Assembly: GCF_002006355.2 (NCBI RefSeq)
Contig: NZ_CP096980.1
Coordinates: 1,922,001 to 1,986,000 of the forward strand
Direction: 5' to 3'
DNA length: 64,000 bases
Source of the DNA: Clostridium felsineum DSM 794
GTDB taxonomy: Bacteria > Bacillota > Clostridia > Clostridiales > Clostridiaceae
The notes below the pieces were generated by a model that made no database searches, was not told where the DNA came from, and saw only the letters and a program-made list of their open reading frames with translations. Shown here piece after piece: positions 44,019 through 52,085 of the stretch. Made by a program: the position numbers and the translations under genes. The stretch's first letter is position 1, and each line of letters starts with the position of its first letter.

Positions 44019-44558
44019 TTGGCACAAATAAAAAAGGCAATTTATAAAGTGGATAATGGAACAGACTATGACATTATTCACTTTGAGACAGAAGAAAGCA
44101 TGGTTAAAGGAGTTTCAGGAAAGATTGAATATTTTGCACAAAGTACACCACCTCAAGGTTATTTAAAATGCAATGGTGCTGCCATATCACGTGCAGCATA
44201 TCCGGAATTGTTTTCAGCCATAGGCACTTATTATGGAGCTGGTGATGGCTCTTCAACCTTCAATGTTCCTGATGTTCGAGGTGATTTTATACGCTGCTTA
44301 GATGATAACAGAGGTGTTGATTCAGGAAGAGTTTTAGGAAGTCATCAAGATGATACAATGGCAAACCATAGGCATACACAAACATTAAAATTTACAACGA
44401 GGACATACGAGAATGGAAATGGTTTAAAATATACCTCCGGCGAAAGTGTTCCGGATGATGTAACATACACCGGCTGGGATACAACTAATAATCGAATAGA
44501 TAGTACAGAAACAAGACCAAAGAATACAGCTTTTTTAGCATGTATTAGATATTGTTAA
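44019..44558 (+). CDS. phage tail collar-domain fibre protein
   Basis: A 179-residue protein with a tail-collar domain: PPQGYLKCNGAAISRAAYPELF, AIGTYYGAGDGSSTFNVPDVRGDFIRC split motifs, and a histidine-rich NHRHTQTL segment. TTG start after AGAAGGAGG. Probably a short receptor-binding fibre. Confidence 0.88.
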   Translation: MAQIKKAIYKVDNGTDYDIIHFETEESMVKGVSGKIEYFAQSTPPQGYLKCNGAAISRAAYPELFSAIGTYYGAGDGSSTFNVPDVRGDFIRCLDDNRGVDSGRVLGSHQDDTMANHRHTQTLKFTTRTYENGNGLKYTSGESVPDDVTYTGWDTTNNRIDSTETRPKNTAFLACIRYC

Positions 44559-44574
44559 AAGGAGGTTTTAAGAT

Positions 44575-45102
44575 ATGGAAATATATAATTATAGTAGAGA
44601 AACATTTGAATTTTTAGGTACAAGCACAGCAGACGAAAGTCCAAGAGAACCTGGTGTGTTCCATATACCAGCATTTGCAACAAATATAAAACCGCCAAGT
44701 GTTTCAGAAAATCAAGCAGCAGTTTTTGAGAAGGGGAATTGGATAATTAAAGAAGATTATAGAAATAAGTCCGCTTGTAAAATAGATACAAACGGATTTT
44801 TTATTAGTGAATATAATTTTTCAATAGGTGAAAGTCCAAGCTTCACATTAATATTAGCAGATGTTCCAGATGTAAACTTGTATAAACCTAAATGGAATGG
44901 TGAAAAGTGGATAGAAGGCTTAAGCGATTCGGAACTTGATAAAATTAAAAAGCAACAGAGTTCTAATGTGGTAATGCTTACACAACTAAATGAATTAACT
45001 GTATTATGTGCACAGCAGGACAAAATGATTAAAACTTTAGCACAAACAGTAAATAATTTAAATTTAAAAATAGAGGGGGCAGATAATAATGCACAGCAAT
45101 AA
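44575..45102 (+). CDS. tail fibre accessory / chaperone-like protein
   Basis: A 175-residue protein (YNYSRETFEFLGTSTADESP; VFEKGNWIIKEDYRNKSA; PDVNLYKPKWNGEKWIEGL) of the type found after phage fibre genes, with a C-terminal coiled coil. Function probably fibre assembly. It overlaps the XkdX-like gene by 14 bp. Confidence 0.72.
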   Translation: MEIYNYSRETFEFLGTSTADESPREPGVFHIPAFATNIKPPSVSENQAAVFEKGNWIIKEDYRNKSACKIDTNGFFISEYNFSIGESPSFTLILADVPDVNLYKPKWNGEKWIEGLSDSELDKIKKQQSSNVVMLTQLNELTVLCAQQDKMIKTLAQTVNNLNLKIEGADNNAQQ

Positions 45103-45241
45103 TTTTGATTTTTATGATGTATTTTACTCACTAGGATTTTTTACAATAAATCAAGTTCAAGAGGCTTGCAAATGGAGTGTAATAAACCAAAGTGAGTTTA
45201 AAGAAATTACAGGACAAGAATATACTTCAAATACTCAATAG
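45089..45241 (+). CDS. XkdX-like small tail protein
   Basis: A 50-residue protein, MHSNNFDFYDVFYSLGFF then ...VQEACKWSVINQSEFKEITG, matching the short XkdX family seen just before holin/lysis genes in Firmicutes prophages. GAGGGGGC ribosome site inside the previous gene. Confidence 0.82.
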   Translation: MHSNNFDFYDVFYSLGFFTINQVQEACKWSVINQSEFKEITGQEYTSNTQ

Positions 45242-45250
45242 GGGTGTACT

Positions 45251-45475
45251 ATGGAAAATGGAATATTTAGATTAGCAGTTAATCAAGGTATATGGGCAGC
45301 ACTTTTTGTAGTGTTGCTTTTTTATATACTCAAAGAGCAGGAAAAAAGAGATAAGAAATCAGAAGAAAGAGAAAGAAATTATCAAAATATTATAGATAAA
45401 CTTACAGAAAAATTTGATTTGCTAAATGGCATAAAAAAAGATATTGAAGATGTGAAAAACAAGATTTTTAAATAG
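45251..45475 (+). CDS. BhlA/UviB-type holin-like peptide
   Basis: A 74-residue protein with one membrane helix (GIWAALFVVLLFYIL, about residues 13-27) followed by a charged coiled coil (KEQEKRDKKSEERERNY). This is the layout of BhlA/UviB holin-like or bacteriocin-associated proteins. Located immediately before the endolysin. Confidence 0.82.
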   Translation: MENGIFRLAVNQGIWAALFVVLLFYILKEQEKRDKKSEERERNYQNIIDKLTEKFDLLNGIKKDIEDVKNKIFK

Positions 45476-45489
45476 GAGGATTTTTTAAG

Positions 45490-46473
45490 ATGAAAGGTAT
45501 TGATATATATTCAGGTAATGGAACAGTGGATTTTAACGCAATAAAAAATAGTGGAGTTGAAGTGGTTTATATTAAGGCAACGGAAGGTATAACTTATACA
45601 GATTCAACCTATAAAATTTTTTATGATAGAGCAAAGGCAGCAGGACTTAAAGTTGGATTTTATCACTTTTTAAGAGCCAATGATCCAGCAATCGAAGCGG
45701 AGCATTTCTTAAATGCTATTTCAGGTTTAGAGCTAGATTGTAAGTGTGCTATAGATGTTGAAGTTACATTTGGACAAGGCAATGACAAAATAAGTTCTAA
45801 TGTAAGACAGTTTGCAGACCACTTAAAGGCGAAAGGCATTGATACATGCATCTATACTTATACAAACTTTTATAAAAATAATTTAAATGAAAGTATTAGG
45901 AATATACCTTTGTGGGTGGCTGAATATGGAGTTGATAGACCTAATATATCAAGGGAATATGTAGGCTTTCAACATAGCGAAAGTGGTTCTTTAAATGGTA
46001 TTAATGGAGATGTAGATTTAAATGAATTTGGGGAAGGAATATTAATAGGAAAAGCAGGAGTATGTAACACTGTTGAGGTTCATAGTGAAAGTGATACCAT
46101 AAAAATAATACAACAACAGCTTAACACTATTTTAAAGAAAGGACTTACAGTTGATGGCATAGAAGGAGAATGTACTATATTAGCTATAAAGGAATTTCAA
46201 GGAGCTATGGGACTTGTGCAGGATGGAATTTGGGGGCAAAAAACAATATGTGCAGTTGGTGAAATATTTAGTAAGCCAGTTGATGGAGTTCCATACCCAC
46301 ATTATGAATATGCTACTAGATATATTCAGTATAGAGTTGGTGGAAAGGTTGATGGTGTGTTTGGTAATGGTACAAAAGTAAATGTGCAAAACTGGCAGGC
46401 ACAGCATGGACTTGCAGCAGATGGAGTTGTGGGAGCTGGTACTTGGAGTAAATTATTAGATGAAAATTGTTAG
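45490..46473 (+). CDS. endolysin: GH25 lysozyme with peptidoglycan-binding repeats
   Basis: A 327-residue muramidase. The GH25 domain covers about residues 1-190, starting MKGIDIYSGNGTVDF, with the catalytic acidic pair in AIDVEV. Two PG_binding_1-like repeats follow (VDGIEGECTILAIKEFQGAMG; VDGVFGNGTKVNVQNWQAQHG). No signal peptide, so release needs a holin. AGGAGG ribosome site. Confidence 0.95.
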   Translation: MKGIDIYSGNGTVDFNAIKNSGVEVVYIKATEGITYTDSTYKIFYDRAKAAGLKVGFYHFLRANDPAIEAEHFLNAISGLELDCKCAIDVEVTFGQGNDKISSNVRQFADHLKAKGIDTCIYTYTNFYKNNLNESIRNIPLWVAEYGVDRPNISREYVGFQHSESGSLNGINGDVDLNEFGEGILIGKAGVCNTVEVHSESDTIKIIQQQLNTILKKGLTVDGIEGECTILAIKEFQGAMGLVQDGIWGQKTICAVGEIFSKPVDGVPYPHYEYATRYIQYRVGGKVDGVFGNGTKVNVQNWQAQHGLAADGVVGAGTWSKLLDENC

Positions 46474-46474
46474 G

Positions 46475-46505
46475 ATCATAGGAAACTATGGTCTTTTTTT
46501 ATTTA
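46475..46505 (+). terminator. GAAA-loop terminator after endolysin
   Basis: GATCATAG-GAAA-CTATGGTC stem followed by seven T. Confidence 0.75.
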
Positions 46506-46530
46506 GAATGAAATTTTGGAGGAATGAGAA

Positions 46531-46875
46531 ATGAAAGAATTAGTTATAAATCAAATATTAATACCGTTGTTAGTTGCTGTTATAGGAACTATTTTGGAGG
46601 TTTCAAGGAGACAGTTAAAGGGATATTTAGATAGTAAAAAGGAGCTTATAGAAAAGCAGAAAGAAGCATTAAAGCAAAGTATGGGAATTGAACAATACAA
46701 TAAGGATGTTGCTATAATAAAACAGGCTGTGGCTACAGTTGAGCAGTTAGGAAAAGAGTTTAATTGGGATGGCGTTTTGAAGCATAGTAAGGTGCTTGAG
46801 ATGATTAGAGGTAAAACGAAATTTACAGATGAAGAAATATACAACATGATAAAAGCTACAGTTTTAGAAGTTTAA
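46531..46875 (+). CDS. phage holin, LLH-type
   Basis: A 114-residue protein with one N-terminal membrane helix (ILIPLLVAVIGTILEV) and a helical, charged C-terminal part (QYNKDVAIIKQAVATVEQL), like LLH-family holins. It follows the endolysin, separated by a terminator hairpin. With the BhlA-like protein it gives the prophage two membrane lysis candidates. Confidence 0.82.
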   Translation: MKELVINQILIPLLVAVIGTILEVSRRQLKGYLDSKKELIEKQKEALKQSMGIEQYNKDVAIIKQAVATVEQLGKEFNWDGVLKHSKVLEMIRGKTKFTDEEIYNMIKATVLEV

Positions 46876-46967
46876 TAAATTTAAGTAAAAAAATACAATG
46901 GTTCCATTTATATGATATAGTAATATATATATAATATTTTATATAGGTGATTAGTTGGGAGGAAAAG

Positions 46968-48251
46968 ATGAGGATTAAATATATACATGTAAAAAACTTT
47001 AGGAGTTTTGATGATCAAGTTATTGATTTTGAAAAGTTAAATATTTTGATAGGAGCAAATGCAGCAGGAAAATCAAATACAATTGAAATTTTTAGATTTA
47101 TTAATAATATTATAAATTATGGCTTGGAAAATGCATTTGCACTTATGGGTGGAATTAACTATGCTGTTAATGCTTCAATAGGGAGATATACTCCTATATA
47201 TATAAAATTTGAATTAGATTTAAGTGATGAAAAGTGGATAAGGAATATAAATGAAAAAACAGGTCATTTATTACAATTATGTTATGTAAGGTGTGAATTT
47301 GAAATTTGCTGTAATAAAAGAGGAATGGGATTTAAAATTAGTAAGGATAAAGTGAAAATTGGATACAAATGTGTGGAGATTGATTCTAAAAAAGTAAAAG
47401 AGGATGAATTTTATTATAATCTTACAGATAAAAGTTATGAAGTAATATATGAAAAAGTAGGTAATAGAGTTAAACTTAATGTTAGTAATCAAAGTAATTA
47501 TGAAGACAAAAAGCTAGAAAAGGGTTTAGGTGCTAGTTTTATTTGTAATGTTATTAATGAAGAGTATAAAACAAAAAAAGAGCTAATTATCAATAAACTA
47601 GCATTTATGATGCCACCAATGTTTATGGAGGATGATTTTATTAGAATATATGACTTTGAACCTAAGCTAATGAAACAGTCCAGTTCACTAACTACTATAA
47701 GAAAGTTAAAAGAGGATGGTTCTAATTTAGCTAGTATTTTACAAATAGTACTGAGAAATAAAAAAGATAAAAAATTGCTTATGAATTTGTTAAGTGATTG
47801 TTTACCTTTTATTGAGGACATTTCGGTAGAAAATAATATTGATAAATCAGTTTCATATAAAATCAAAGAGAATTTTAATAGTAAGAATTTTTATTCGAAT
47901 TTCCTGTCTGATGGAACTGTTAACATATTAGCATTAACAATTGCTTTATATTTTCAAAAGGATACAGGTATTATAATTATTGAAGAACCAGAAAGAAATC
48001 TTCATCCACAATTAATGAGGAAAATAATTGAATTAGCGAAAGATAAGTCTATTAATAAACAGATAATTATTACAACACATAACTCAGAGTTTGTGAAGAA
48101 TGCTGAACTGGATTCATTACTGTTTGCAAAAAGAAAAGAAAATGGTTTTACATCAATTAGCAAACCTGTAAATGATGAGAAAGTGAAAATATTTTTGGAT
48201 TCTGAATTAGGTATAGATGATTTATTTGTTAAAGGAATATTGGAGGAGTAA
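46968..48251 (+). CDS. ABC-type AAA ATPase of an ATPase-TOPRIM pair
   Basis: A 427-residue RecF/SMC-like ATPase of the AAA_15/AAA_21 kind. Walker A GANAAGKS at 29-36, a signature-like LSDGT, Walker B GIIIIEEPERNLHPQL, and H-loop TTHNSEFV. ATG at 46968 follows GGGAGGAAAAG. The TOPRIM gene starts 1 nt after its stop. Such ATPases pair with nuclease-like effectors in OLD-type and PARIS-like anti-phage systems. Situated after the lysis genes, a favoured cargo position. Confidence 0.8.
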   Translation: MRIKYIHVKNFRSFDDQVIDFEKLNILIGANAAGKSNTIEIFRFINNIINYGLENAFALMGGINYAVNASIGRYTPIYIKFELDLSDEKWIRNINEKTGHLLQLCYVRCEFEICCNKRGMGFKISKDKVKIGYKCVEIDSKKVKEDEFYYNLTDKSYEVIYEKVGNRVKLNVSNQSNYEDKKLEKGLGASFICNVINEEYKTKKELIINKLAFMMPPMFMEDDFIRIYDFEPKLMKQSSSLTTIRKLKEDGSNLASILQIVLRNKKDKKLLMNLLSDCLPFIEDISVENNIDKSVSYKIKENFNSKNFYSNFLSDGTVNILALTIALYFQKDTGIIIIEEPERNLHPQLMRKIIELAKDKSINKQIIITTHNSEFVKNAELDSLLFAKRKENGFTSISKPVNDEKVKIFLDSELGIDDLFVKGILEE

Positions 48252-48252
48252 T

Positions 48253-48759
48253 ATGAATGATATGATAATTTTTGTAGAGGGACCAGATGATGAAAGATTC
48301 TACAAATGGTATTTTAAGAATAAAGTTAAAATTATCCCATATGCTACGGAGAAAAAAGAAAAAATTAATAATTACATAAAAAGCATAAAGAAAATAGATT
48401 ATATGGATTATATTTTTACATGTGATATAGATTCAGTTAATTTAAGTGAAAAAAAGAAATTAATATTAAAGACTTTTTCAAATTGTGATGAGGATAAAAT
48501 TATAGTTAGTATAGCTGAAATAGAGAGCTGGTATTTAGCGGGATTAAATAAAGAAAATTCAAAAAAAATGAAAATAAAATATTTCTCAAATACAGATAAT
48601 ATTACTAAAGAAAAGTTTAATAATATAATCCCTAAGAAATATTCTTCAAGATTAAGTTTTATGATTGAGATATTAGAAAATTTTGATTTAGAAGAAGGTG
48701 TTAGAAAAAATAAAACACTATATTATTTTCATGATTTTATAAGAAAACTGGCTGTTTAG
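48253..48759 (+). CDS. TOPRIM-like protein, partner of the ATPase
   Basis: A 168-residue protein with TOPRIM hallmarks: Glu9 in FVEGPDDERFY and a DxD in FTCDIDS (residues 58-60), then IAEIESWYLAG, a pattern of DUF4276-like TOPRIM proteins. Too short to be a primase or topoisomerase. ATG after GGAGGAG, coupled to the ATPase. A nuclease effector is likely by analogy; activity is unproven. Confidence 0.72.
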   Translation: MNDMIIFVEGPDDERFYKWYFKNKVKIIPYATEKKEKINNYIKSIKKIDYMDYIFTCDIDSVNLSEKKKLILKTFSNCDEDKIIVSIAEIESWYLAGLNKENSKKMKIKYFSNTDNITKEKFNNIIPKKYSSRLSFMIEILENFDLEEGVRKNKTLYYFHDFIRKLAV

Positions 48760-48793
48760 ATTTGTATTAGGTAACAGCCAACTAATACAAATC
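48759..48793 (+). terminator. hairpin after the ATPase-TOPRIM operon
   Basis: Perfect 12-bp inverted repeat GATTTGTATTAG/CTAATACAAATC (48759-48770, 48782-48793), 11-nt loop; no long T-run follows. Confidence 0.6.
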
Positions 48794-49140
48794 ATTTATA
48801 TATTATATCAATTTAAATATATAATATACATTTAATAGTTAGAATAATCAAGAAATTTATATTATATATATGTTTTTTAAAATTATAATAGTCATATAAA
48901 ATTTCTCATATAGTGAATGTAATTAAGTCAATCTTCTATATGTTTTTTTAAAAGCAAATTTTAAAGGAATTGATAATAAAATAGTATTTGTACAGAATAA
49001 TGAGACCACTTCATGATAATTTTTATAGAACGTTTTGATAGATGTGATAATATAAATTTAATTTGACAAAGTAAAAATATAAAGAATAAAAATAAATACT
49101 TAAATCAAAAGTATGCAAAAAATAATTTGAAATACTAAAT

Positions 49141-49330
49141 AAAAATCTTATTTTTGTCCGGATTGGATTTTATTGACAAATATGCAAGATAAATAATATC
49201 TATGACTATAAGATTTTTATTTATGTTTGAAGATATATATTTTTTATAATCAATTTTTAATACAAAACTTAACTTATAAAATTAATTATCTATTAAAAAA
49301 CACTAGTTTTCGTGCTTAGTGTTTTTGGAA
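49141..49330 (+). repeat. degenerate att/right-end copy
   Basis: TTTTTAATACAAAACTT at about 49255 and CACTAGTTTTCGTGCTTAGTG at 49302-49322 align with the rnpB-derived attR region (51720-51790), as does the sequence before them (ATATATTTTT...CAATTTTTAATACA). The rnpB-like half has decayed while the terminator half is well kept. Confidence 0.6.
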
Positions 49331-49393
49331 TATTATTCTGCATTATTTTTAAGTTATGGGTAACTAGATGCGTATATACATTGCATACAATAC

Positions 49394-49422
49394 TTTACAT
49401 ATTATTGTAAAAATGCTATACT
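49394..49422 (+). promoter_or_regulatory. promoter of the RRNPP regulator
   Basis: TTTACA at 49394-49399, 17-bp spacer, TATACT at 49417-49422. Confidence 0.65.
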
Positions 49423-49471
49423 ATAGTAAAAAAATTTTATTACCGTATATTGAGGAAGTGATAAAACTATT

Positions 49472-50782
49472 ATGACTAGAATTTTAACAATTGGAGAGAA
49501 AATAAAGCAATTAAGAAGTGAATATAAATTAAATCAAGATGATATCGTAGGGACAGAACTCACACGTAATTTAATTAGTCAGATAGAACATGGAAAAGCA
49601 AACTTGACAAGAAGTACAGCAGAATTAATAATTAGAAATACAAAAGATATATTAGAAAAAAGAGGGACAACCCTAGATGAAGGTATAAATGTAGAGTATC
49701 TTTTAGAAACAGAAGAATCCCAAGCTAAAAAGGTAATCAGAGCATATATAAAAGAACTTAAGGAAGTAAGTGTATATAAAGGTAGTCGTTTTAGTAATTT
49801 ACTTGAAAAAATAGAGGATTTACTGTCTAAATGGGAATTTGGAGATTTAAAGATTGAGGTATGTGAGATTGCTGGAGACTATTACTCAAGCAAGAATGAT
49901 TATCTTAAGTCTTATATATACTATGAAAATGTAAAGTATTTAATTGGTTGTCAAACGGATATGAAAAGAGTAATTTCTATTTTTCGTAAACTATCAACAA
50001 CCTACACTTATACTGGTAATTTTGAAGAAGGAATACGTATTTGTCAATATGCACTTGGAAGATTTGTTGACATGGAAGATAGTTACAAGTGTATATTTAC
50101 TTTTAATATGAGCTTATACTATAATTATCTTGGTGAATATGAGAAATCGTTAAATGTACTTAATGGATTTGAAGATGTAATAAAAGAAATCTATAAAGAC
50201 AGGTATAGCAAATTATTGTTATTAAAAGCTTCAAGTCTACAAGAGTTAAGACGTTATGCAGAAGCTATTCATGTTTATAATGAATTACTTAAAATTACTT
50301 CAAAAGATGATTTCAACAATTTATGTGTTTATTATAATAACATGGCACAGGTGTATATAGGTATGGGTAAAATGGATTTTGCTAATAATTATATAGATAC
50401 AGTTGTAAATAATCTTTCTAATCTCTCTAATAATTTTGAGGCTTTACCACAAATATACTGTGAACTAGGTAAAAGTTATCATATGTTAGCTGATAATGAT
50501 AATAGTGTTAAATACCTGACAATAGCTTTAAAGTTATCAAAGTCATTCCAATATTATAGTTTCACAAAGAGTATTCTTGATGAACTTTCCCAGATAAATA
50601 CCTGTATTAGTGAAGTAAATCTTAAAGAAGAATTTATTACACTAATTGAACAACTTGGGAACTCCTATGATAGATATAATCATAGTTTGATATTTAATAT
50701 AATACAATATTATAATAGATTAAATGATATTAAATCAATTAGTGAACTTTGTGAATATTGCAAGGAAAGGAAGGTTGGTTAA
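49472..50782 (+). CDS. RRNPP-family peptide-responsive regulator
   Basis: A 436-residue regulator. An XRE-type helix-turn-helix (GEKIKQLRSEYKLNQDDI; NLISQIEHGKANL) is joined to a superhelix of TPR-like repeats (residues ~100-430), the layout of Rap/NprR/PlcR/PrgX/AimR receptors. The small exported peptide gene begins 1 nt after its stop, the hallmark pairing. Related systems are known in solventogenic clostridia. It lies inside the att-bounded prophage, so it may tune lysogeny, as AimR does, or host physiology; which is unknown. Confidence 0.88.
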   Translation: MTRILTIGEKIKQLRSEYKLNQDDIVGTELTRNLISQIEHGKANLTRSTAELIIRNTKDILEKRGTTLDEGINVEYLLETEESQAKKVIRAYIKELKEVSVYKGSRFSNLLEKIEDLLSKWEFGDLKIEVCEIAGDYYSSKNDYLKSYIYYENVKYLIGCQTDMKRVISIFRKLSTTYTYTGNFEEGIRICQYALGRFVDMEDSYKCIFTFNMSLYYNYLGEYEKSLNVLNGFEDVIKEIYKDRYSKLLLLKASSLQELRRYAEAIHVYNELLKITSKDDFNNLCVYYNNMAQVYIGMGKMDFANNYIDTVVNNLSNLSNNFEALPQIYCELGKSYHMLADNDNSVKYLTIALKLSKSFQYYSFTKSILDELSQINTCISEVNLKEEFITLIEQLGNSYDRYNHSLIFNIIQYYNRLNDIKSISELCEYCKERKVG

Positions 50783-50783
50783 T

Positions 50784-50900
50784 ATGAAATTGAAAGTGAA
50801 AAAATTATTATTTTTGGCATGTTGCTCATTAGTAGTTATAGGATATTTATCTGTTACGCACATTTCTGTATTAGCTAGTTATCCCGGTTTGGGTTGGTAG
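50784..50900 (+). CDS. signalling pre-peptide of the RRNPP regulator
   Basis: A 38-residue peptide: basic N-terminus MKLKVKK, hydrophobic core LLFLACCSLVVIGYLSV, and a C-terminal tail ending SYPGLGW. This is a Sec-type pre-peptide whose C-terminus would be cleaved outside and re-imported. Coupled to the regulator (TAATATG; GGAAGG upstream). The orphan peptide at 58232 ends NYPGLSW, pointing to the C-terminal heptapeptide as the signal core. Confidence 0.85.
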   Translation: MKLKVKKLLFLACCSLVVIGYLSVTHISVLASYPGLGW

Positions 50901-50920
50901 TAAATATTAATTTAAATGAA

Positions 50921-50953
50921 AGTACTGGTTTGGATACCGGTATTTTTTCTATT
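50921..50953 (+). terminator. terminator after the pre-peptide gene
   Basis: AGTACTGGT/ACCGGTATT stem with G-U pairs, loop TTGGAT, then TTTTT. Confidence 0.72.
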
Positions 50954-51097
50954 TACTATTAGATAGTCGTAGGTTGCCTGATTTACAGAGGTGTCTATTA
51001 TAAGTCATATATAAGATTTACTGTAAAAATATTAATATTAAGTTTTATATTTGTTTTGTATTTACTTACAATAATTACAGTAATATAATAAATTACG

Positions 51098-51176
51098 TTG
51101 TGAGTGTCCGTCCTAACCTTCTGAAACGGTATTGAGAATTAATTGGGTTAATATATTTATCCTTTGACACTCACAA
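51098..51176. ncRNA. candidate structured RNA element downstream of pre-peptide
   Basis: An 11-bp outer stem TTGTGAGTGTC/GACACTCACAA (51098-51108, 51166-51176) encloses TAACC/GGTTA (51114-51118, 51146-51150) and TTCT/AGAA. A second copy (58807-58885) keeps the inner stem and most of the sequence; the outer stem there has one G-U and one A-C change. No frame is open. Whether it is transcribed is unknown. Confidence 0.4.
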
Positions 51177-51554
51177 ACAAATCTTAATTCAATATTATAC
51201 CCCAAAAACTACTAGTATGTTAATAGCATACAGTGGCAATTATATTGTTGGCACTTTTCCTGTTAAAATTATAAAAAACATAAAATTAAATTTTTAAAAA
51301 GCTATAAAATCTATAATTTAAACAATTCGTAATCAGTTACTCGATTAATATTGTATTTATTTGATGTAAGATTTAAATATATTTCAAGCGTACTAAAAAC
51401 GTACTTATATTTTTATAAATCATTTAAAATCTAATATTTATAGTGTAATATATGTAATAAAAACAAGAAGTATCAAGGGTTGATACCTCTTATTAAAATA
51501 TAAAGATTGAGTGGGAGTTGTAGCATAAATACAAGTTATTCAAATGAGAAAAAC
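51177..51554 (+). other. gene-free stretch before right prophage end
   Basis: No gene. One hairpin: AAGAAGTATCAA/TTGATACCTCTT (51465-51476, 51480-51491). The remainder is AT-rich without signal I can support. Confidence 0.5.
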
Positions 51555-51597
51555 CAAGAGTATGGCAAAAAACAATTTGCCATACTCTTGCCATACT
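51555..51597. repeat. inverted repeat with integrase arm-like sites
   Basis: Perfect 15-bp inverted repeat CAAGAGTATGGCAAA/TTTGCCATACTCTTG (51555-51569, 51576-51590). TTTGCCATACTCTTGCCATACTA here also occurs next to attL (17765-17787), so the element is shared by both prophage ends. Confidence 0.6.
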
Positions 51598-51724
51598 AAA
51601 AATAAAAACTTCATTTTTACATAATTTAATTGTATTTTTATAATAAACCTGTAAGCCAAGTAATACCAATGATTACAAGACCTTTATTTGTATTTGAGAA
51701 CATATATTTTTATAATTAATTTTT

Positions 51725-51800
51725 AATACAGAACTCGGCTTACAGGTTTAGTCGTCCATTGAAAACACTAGGTTTCGTGCTTAGTGTTTTTTATTTTGCC
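51725..51800 (+). repeat. right prophage junction (attR)
   Basis: 76-bp copy of the rnpB 3' end and terminator, 75 of 76 bases equal to 17694-17769. The rest of rnpB is absent here. Confidence 0.88.
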
Positions 51801-51919
51801 GATATTCTTCCGCAATAATTTTAAATTGGATTTATGAAAACTTATATAAAATATTAAAATGCTATTGAATATGTTATAATAGAGACGTAAATAATAACTT
51901 TTATCAGGAGGAATGTTAT

Positions 51920-52084
51920 ATGGAGCATAAAGAAAAGAGTTTGTACGATATTTTTATGAGTTATTCGTATAAGGATATGATGAAATTATTTCAAAATGCG
52001 AAAACGAAAGAAGAAAAAGATTTTTATGCTAATTTGTCAAATATAATTCTTCAAAGAGAGCAAATGAAAGTTATAGGTAAGTAA
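51920..52084 (+). CDS. small partner of zeta-like toxin, putative antitoxin
   Basis: A 54-residue protein, MEHKEKSLYDIFMSYSYKD then ...KEEKDFYANLSNIILQREQ, in front of the zeta-like gene with a 1-nt gap (TAATATG). A strong CAGGAGGAAT site and a TATAAT at 51875-51880 precede it. Size, order and coupling fit an antitoxin, though it does not look like classical epsilon. Confidence 0.65.
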   Translation: MEHKEKSLYDIFMSYSYKDMMKLFQNAKTKEEKDFYANLSNIILQREQMKVIGK

Positions 52085-52085
52085 T

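Larger units (their letters stand above)
48794..49471 (+). other. gene-free AT-rich stretch with a degenerate right-end sequence
   Basis: No gene seen. The part 49141-49330 resembles the true right end at 51610-51800 and carries an att-like segment. The regulator promoter lies at 49394-49422. Confidence 0.5.

Noticed and set aside
46968..48759. Naming the ATPase-TOPRIM pair as PARIS or Gabija
   Set aside because: Gene sizes and TOPRIM type do not clearly fit: Gabija has a fused ATPase-TOPRIM with a helicase partner, and the PARIS effector is longer. Only the general class can be supported.
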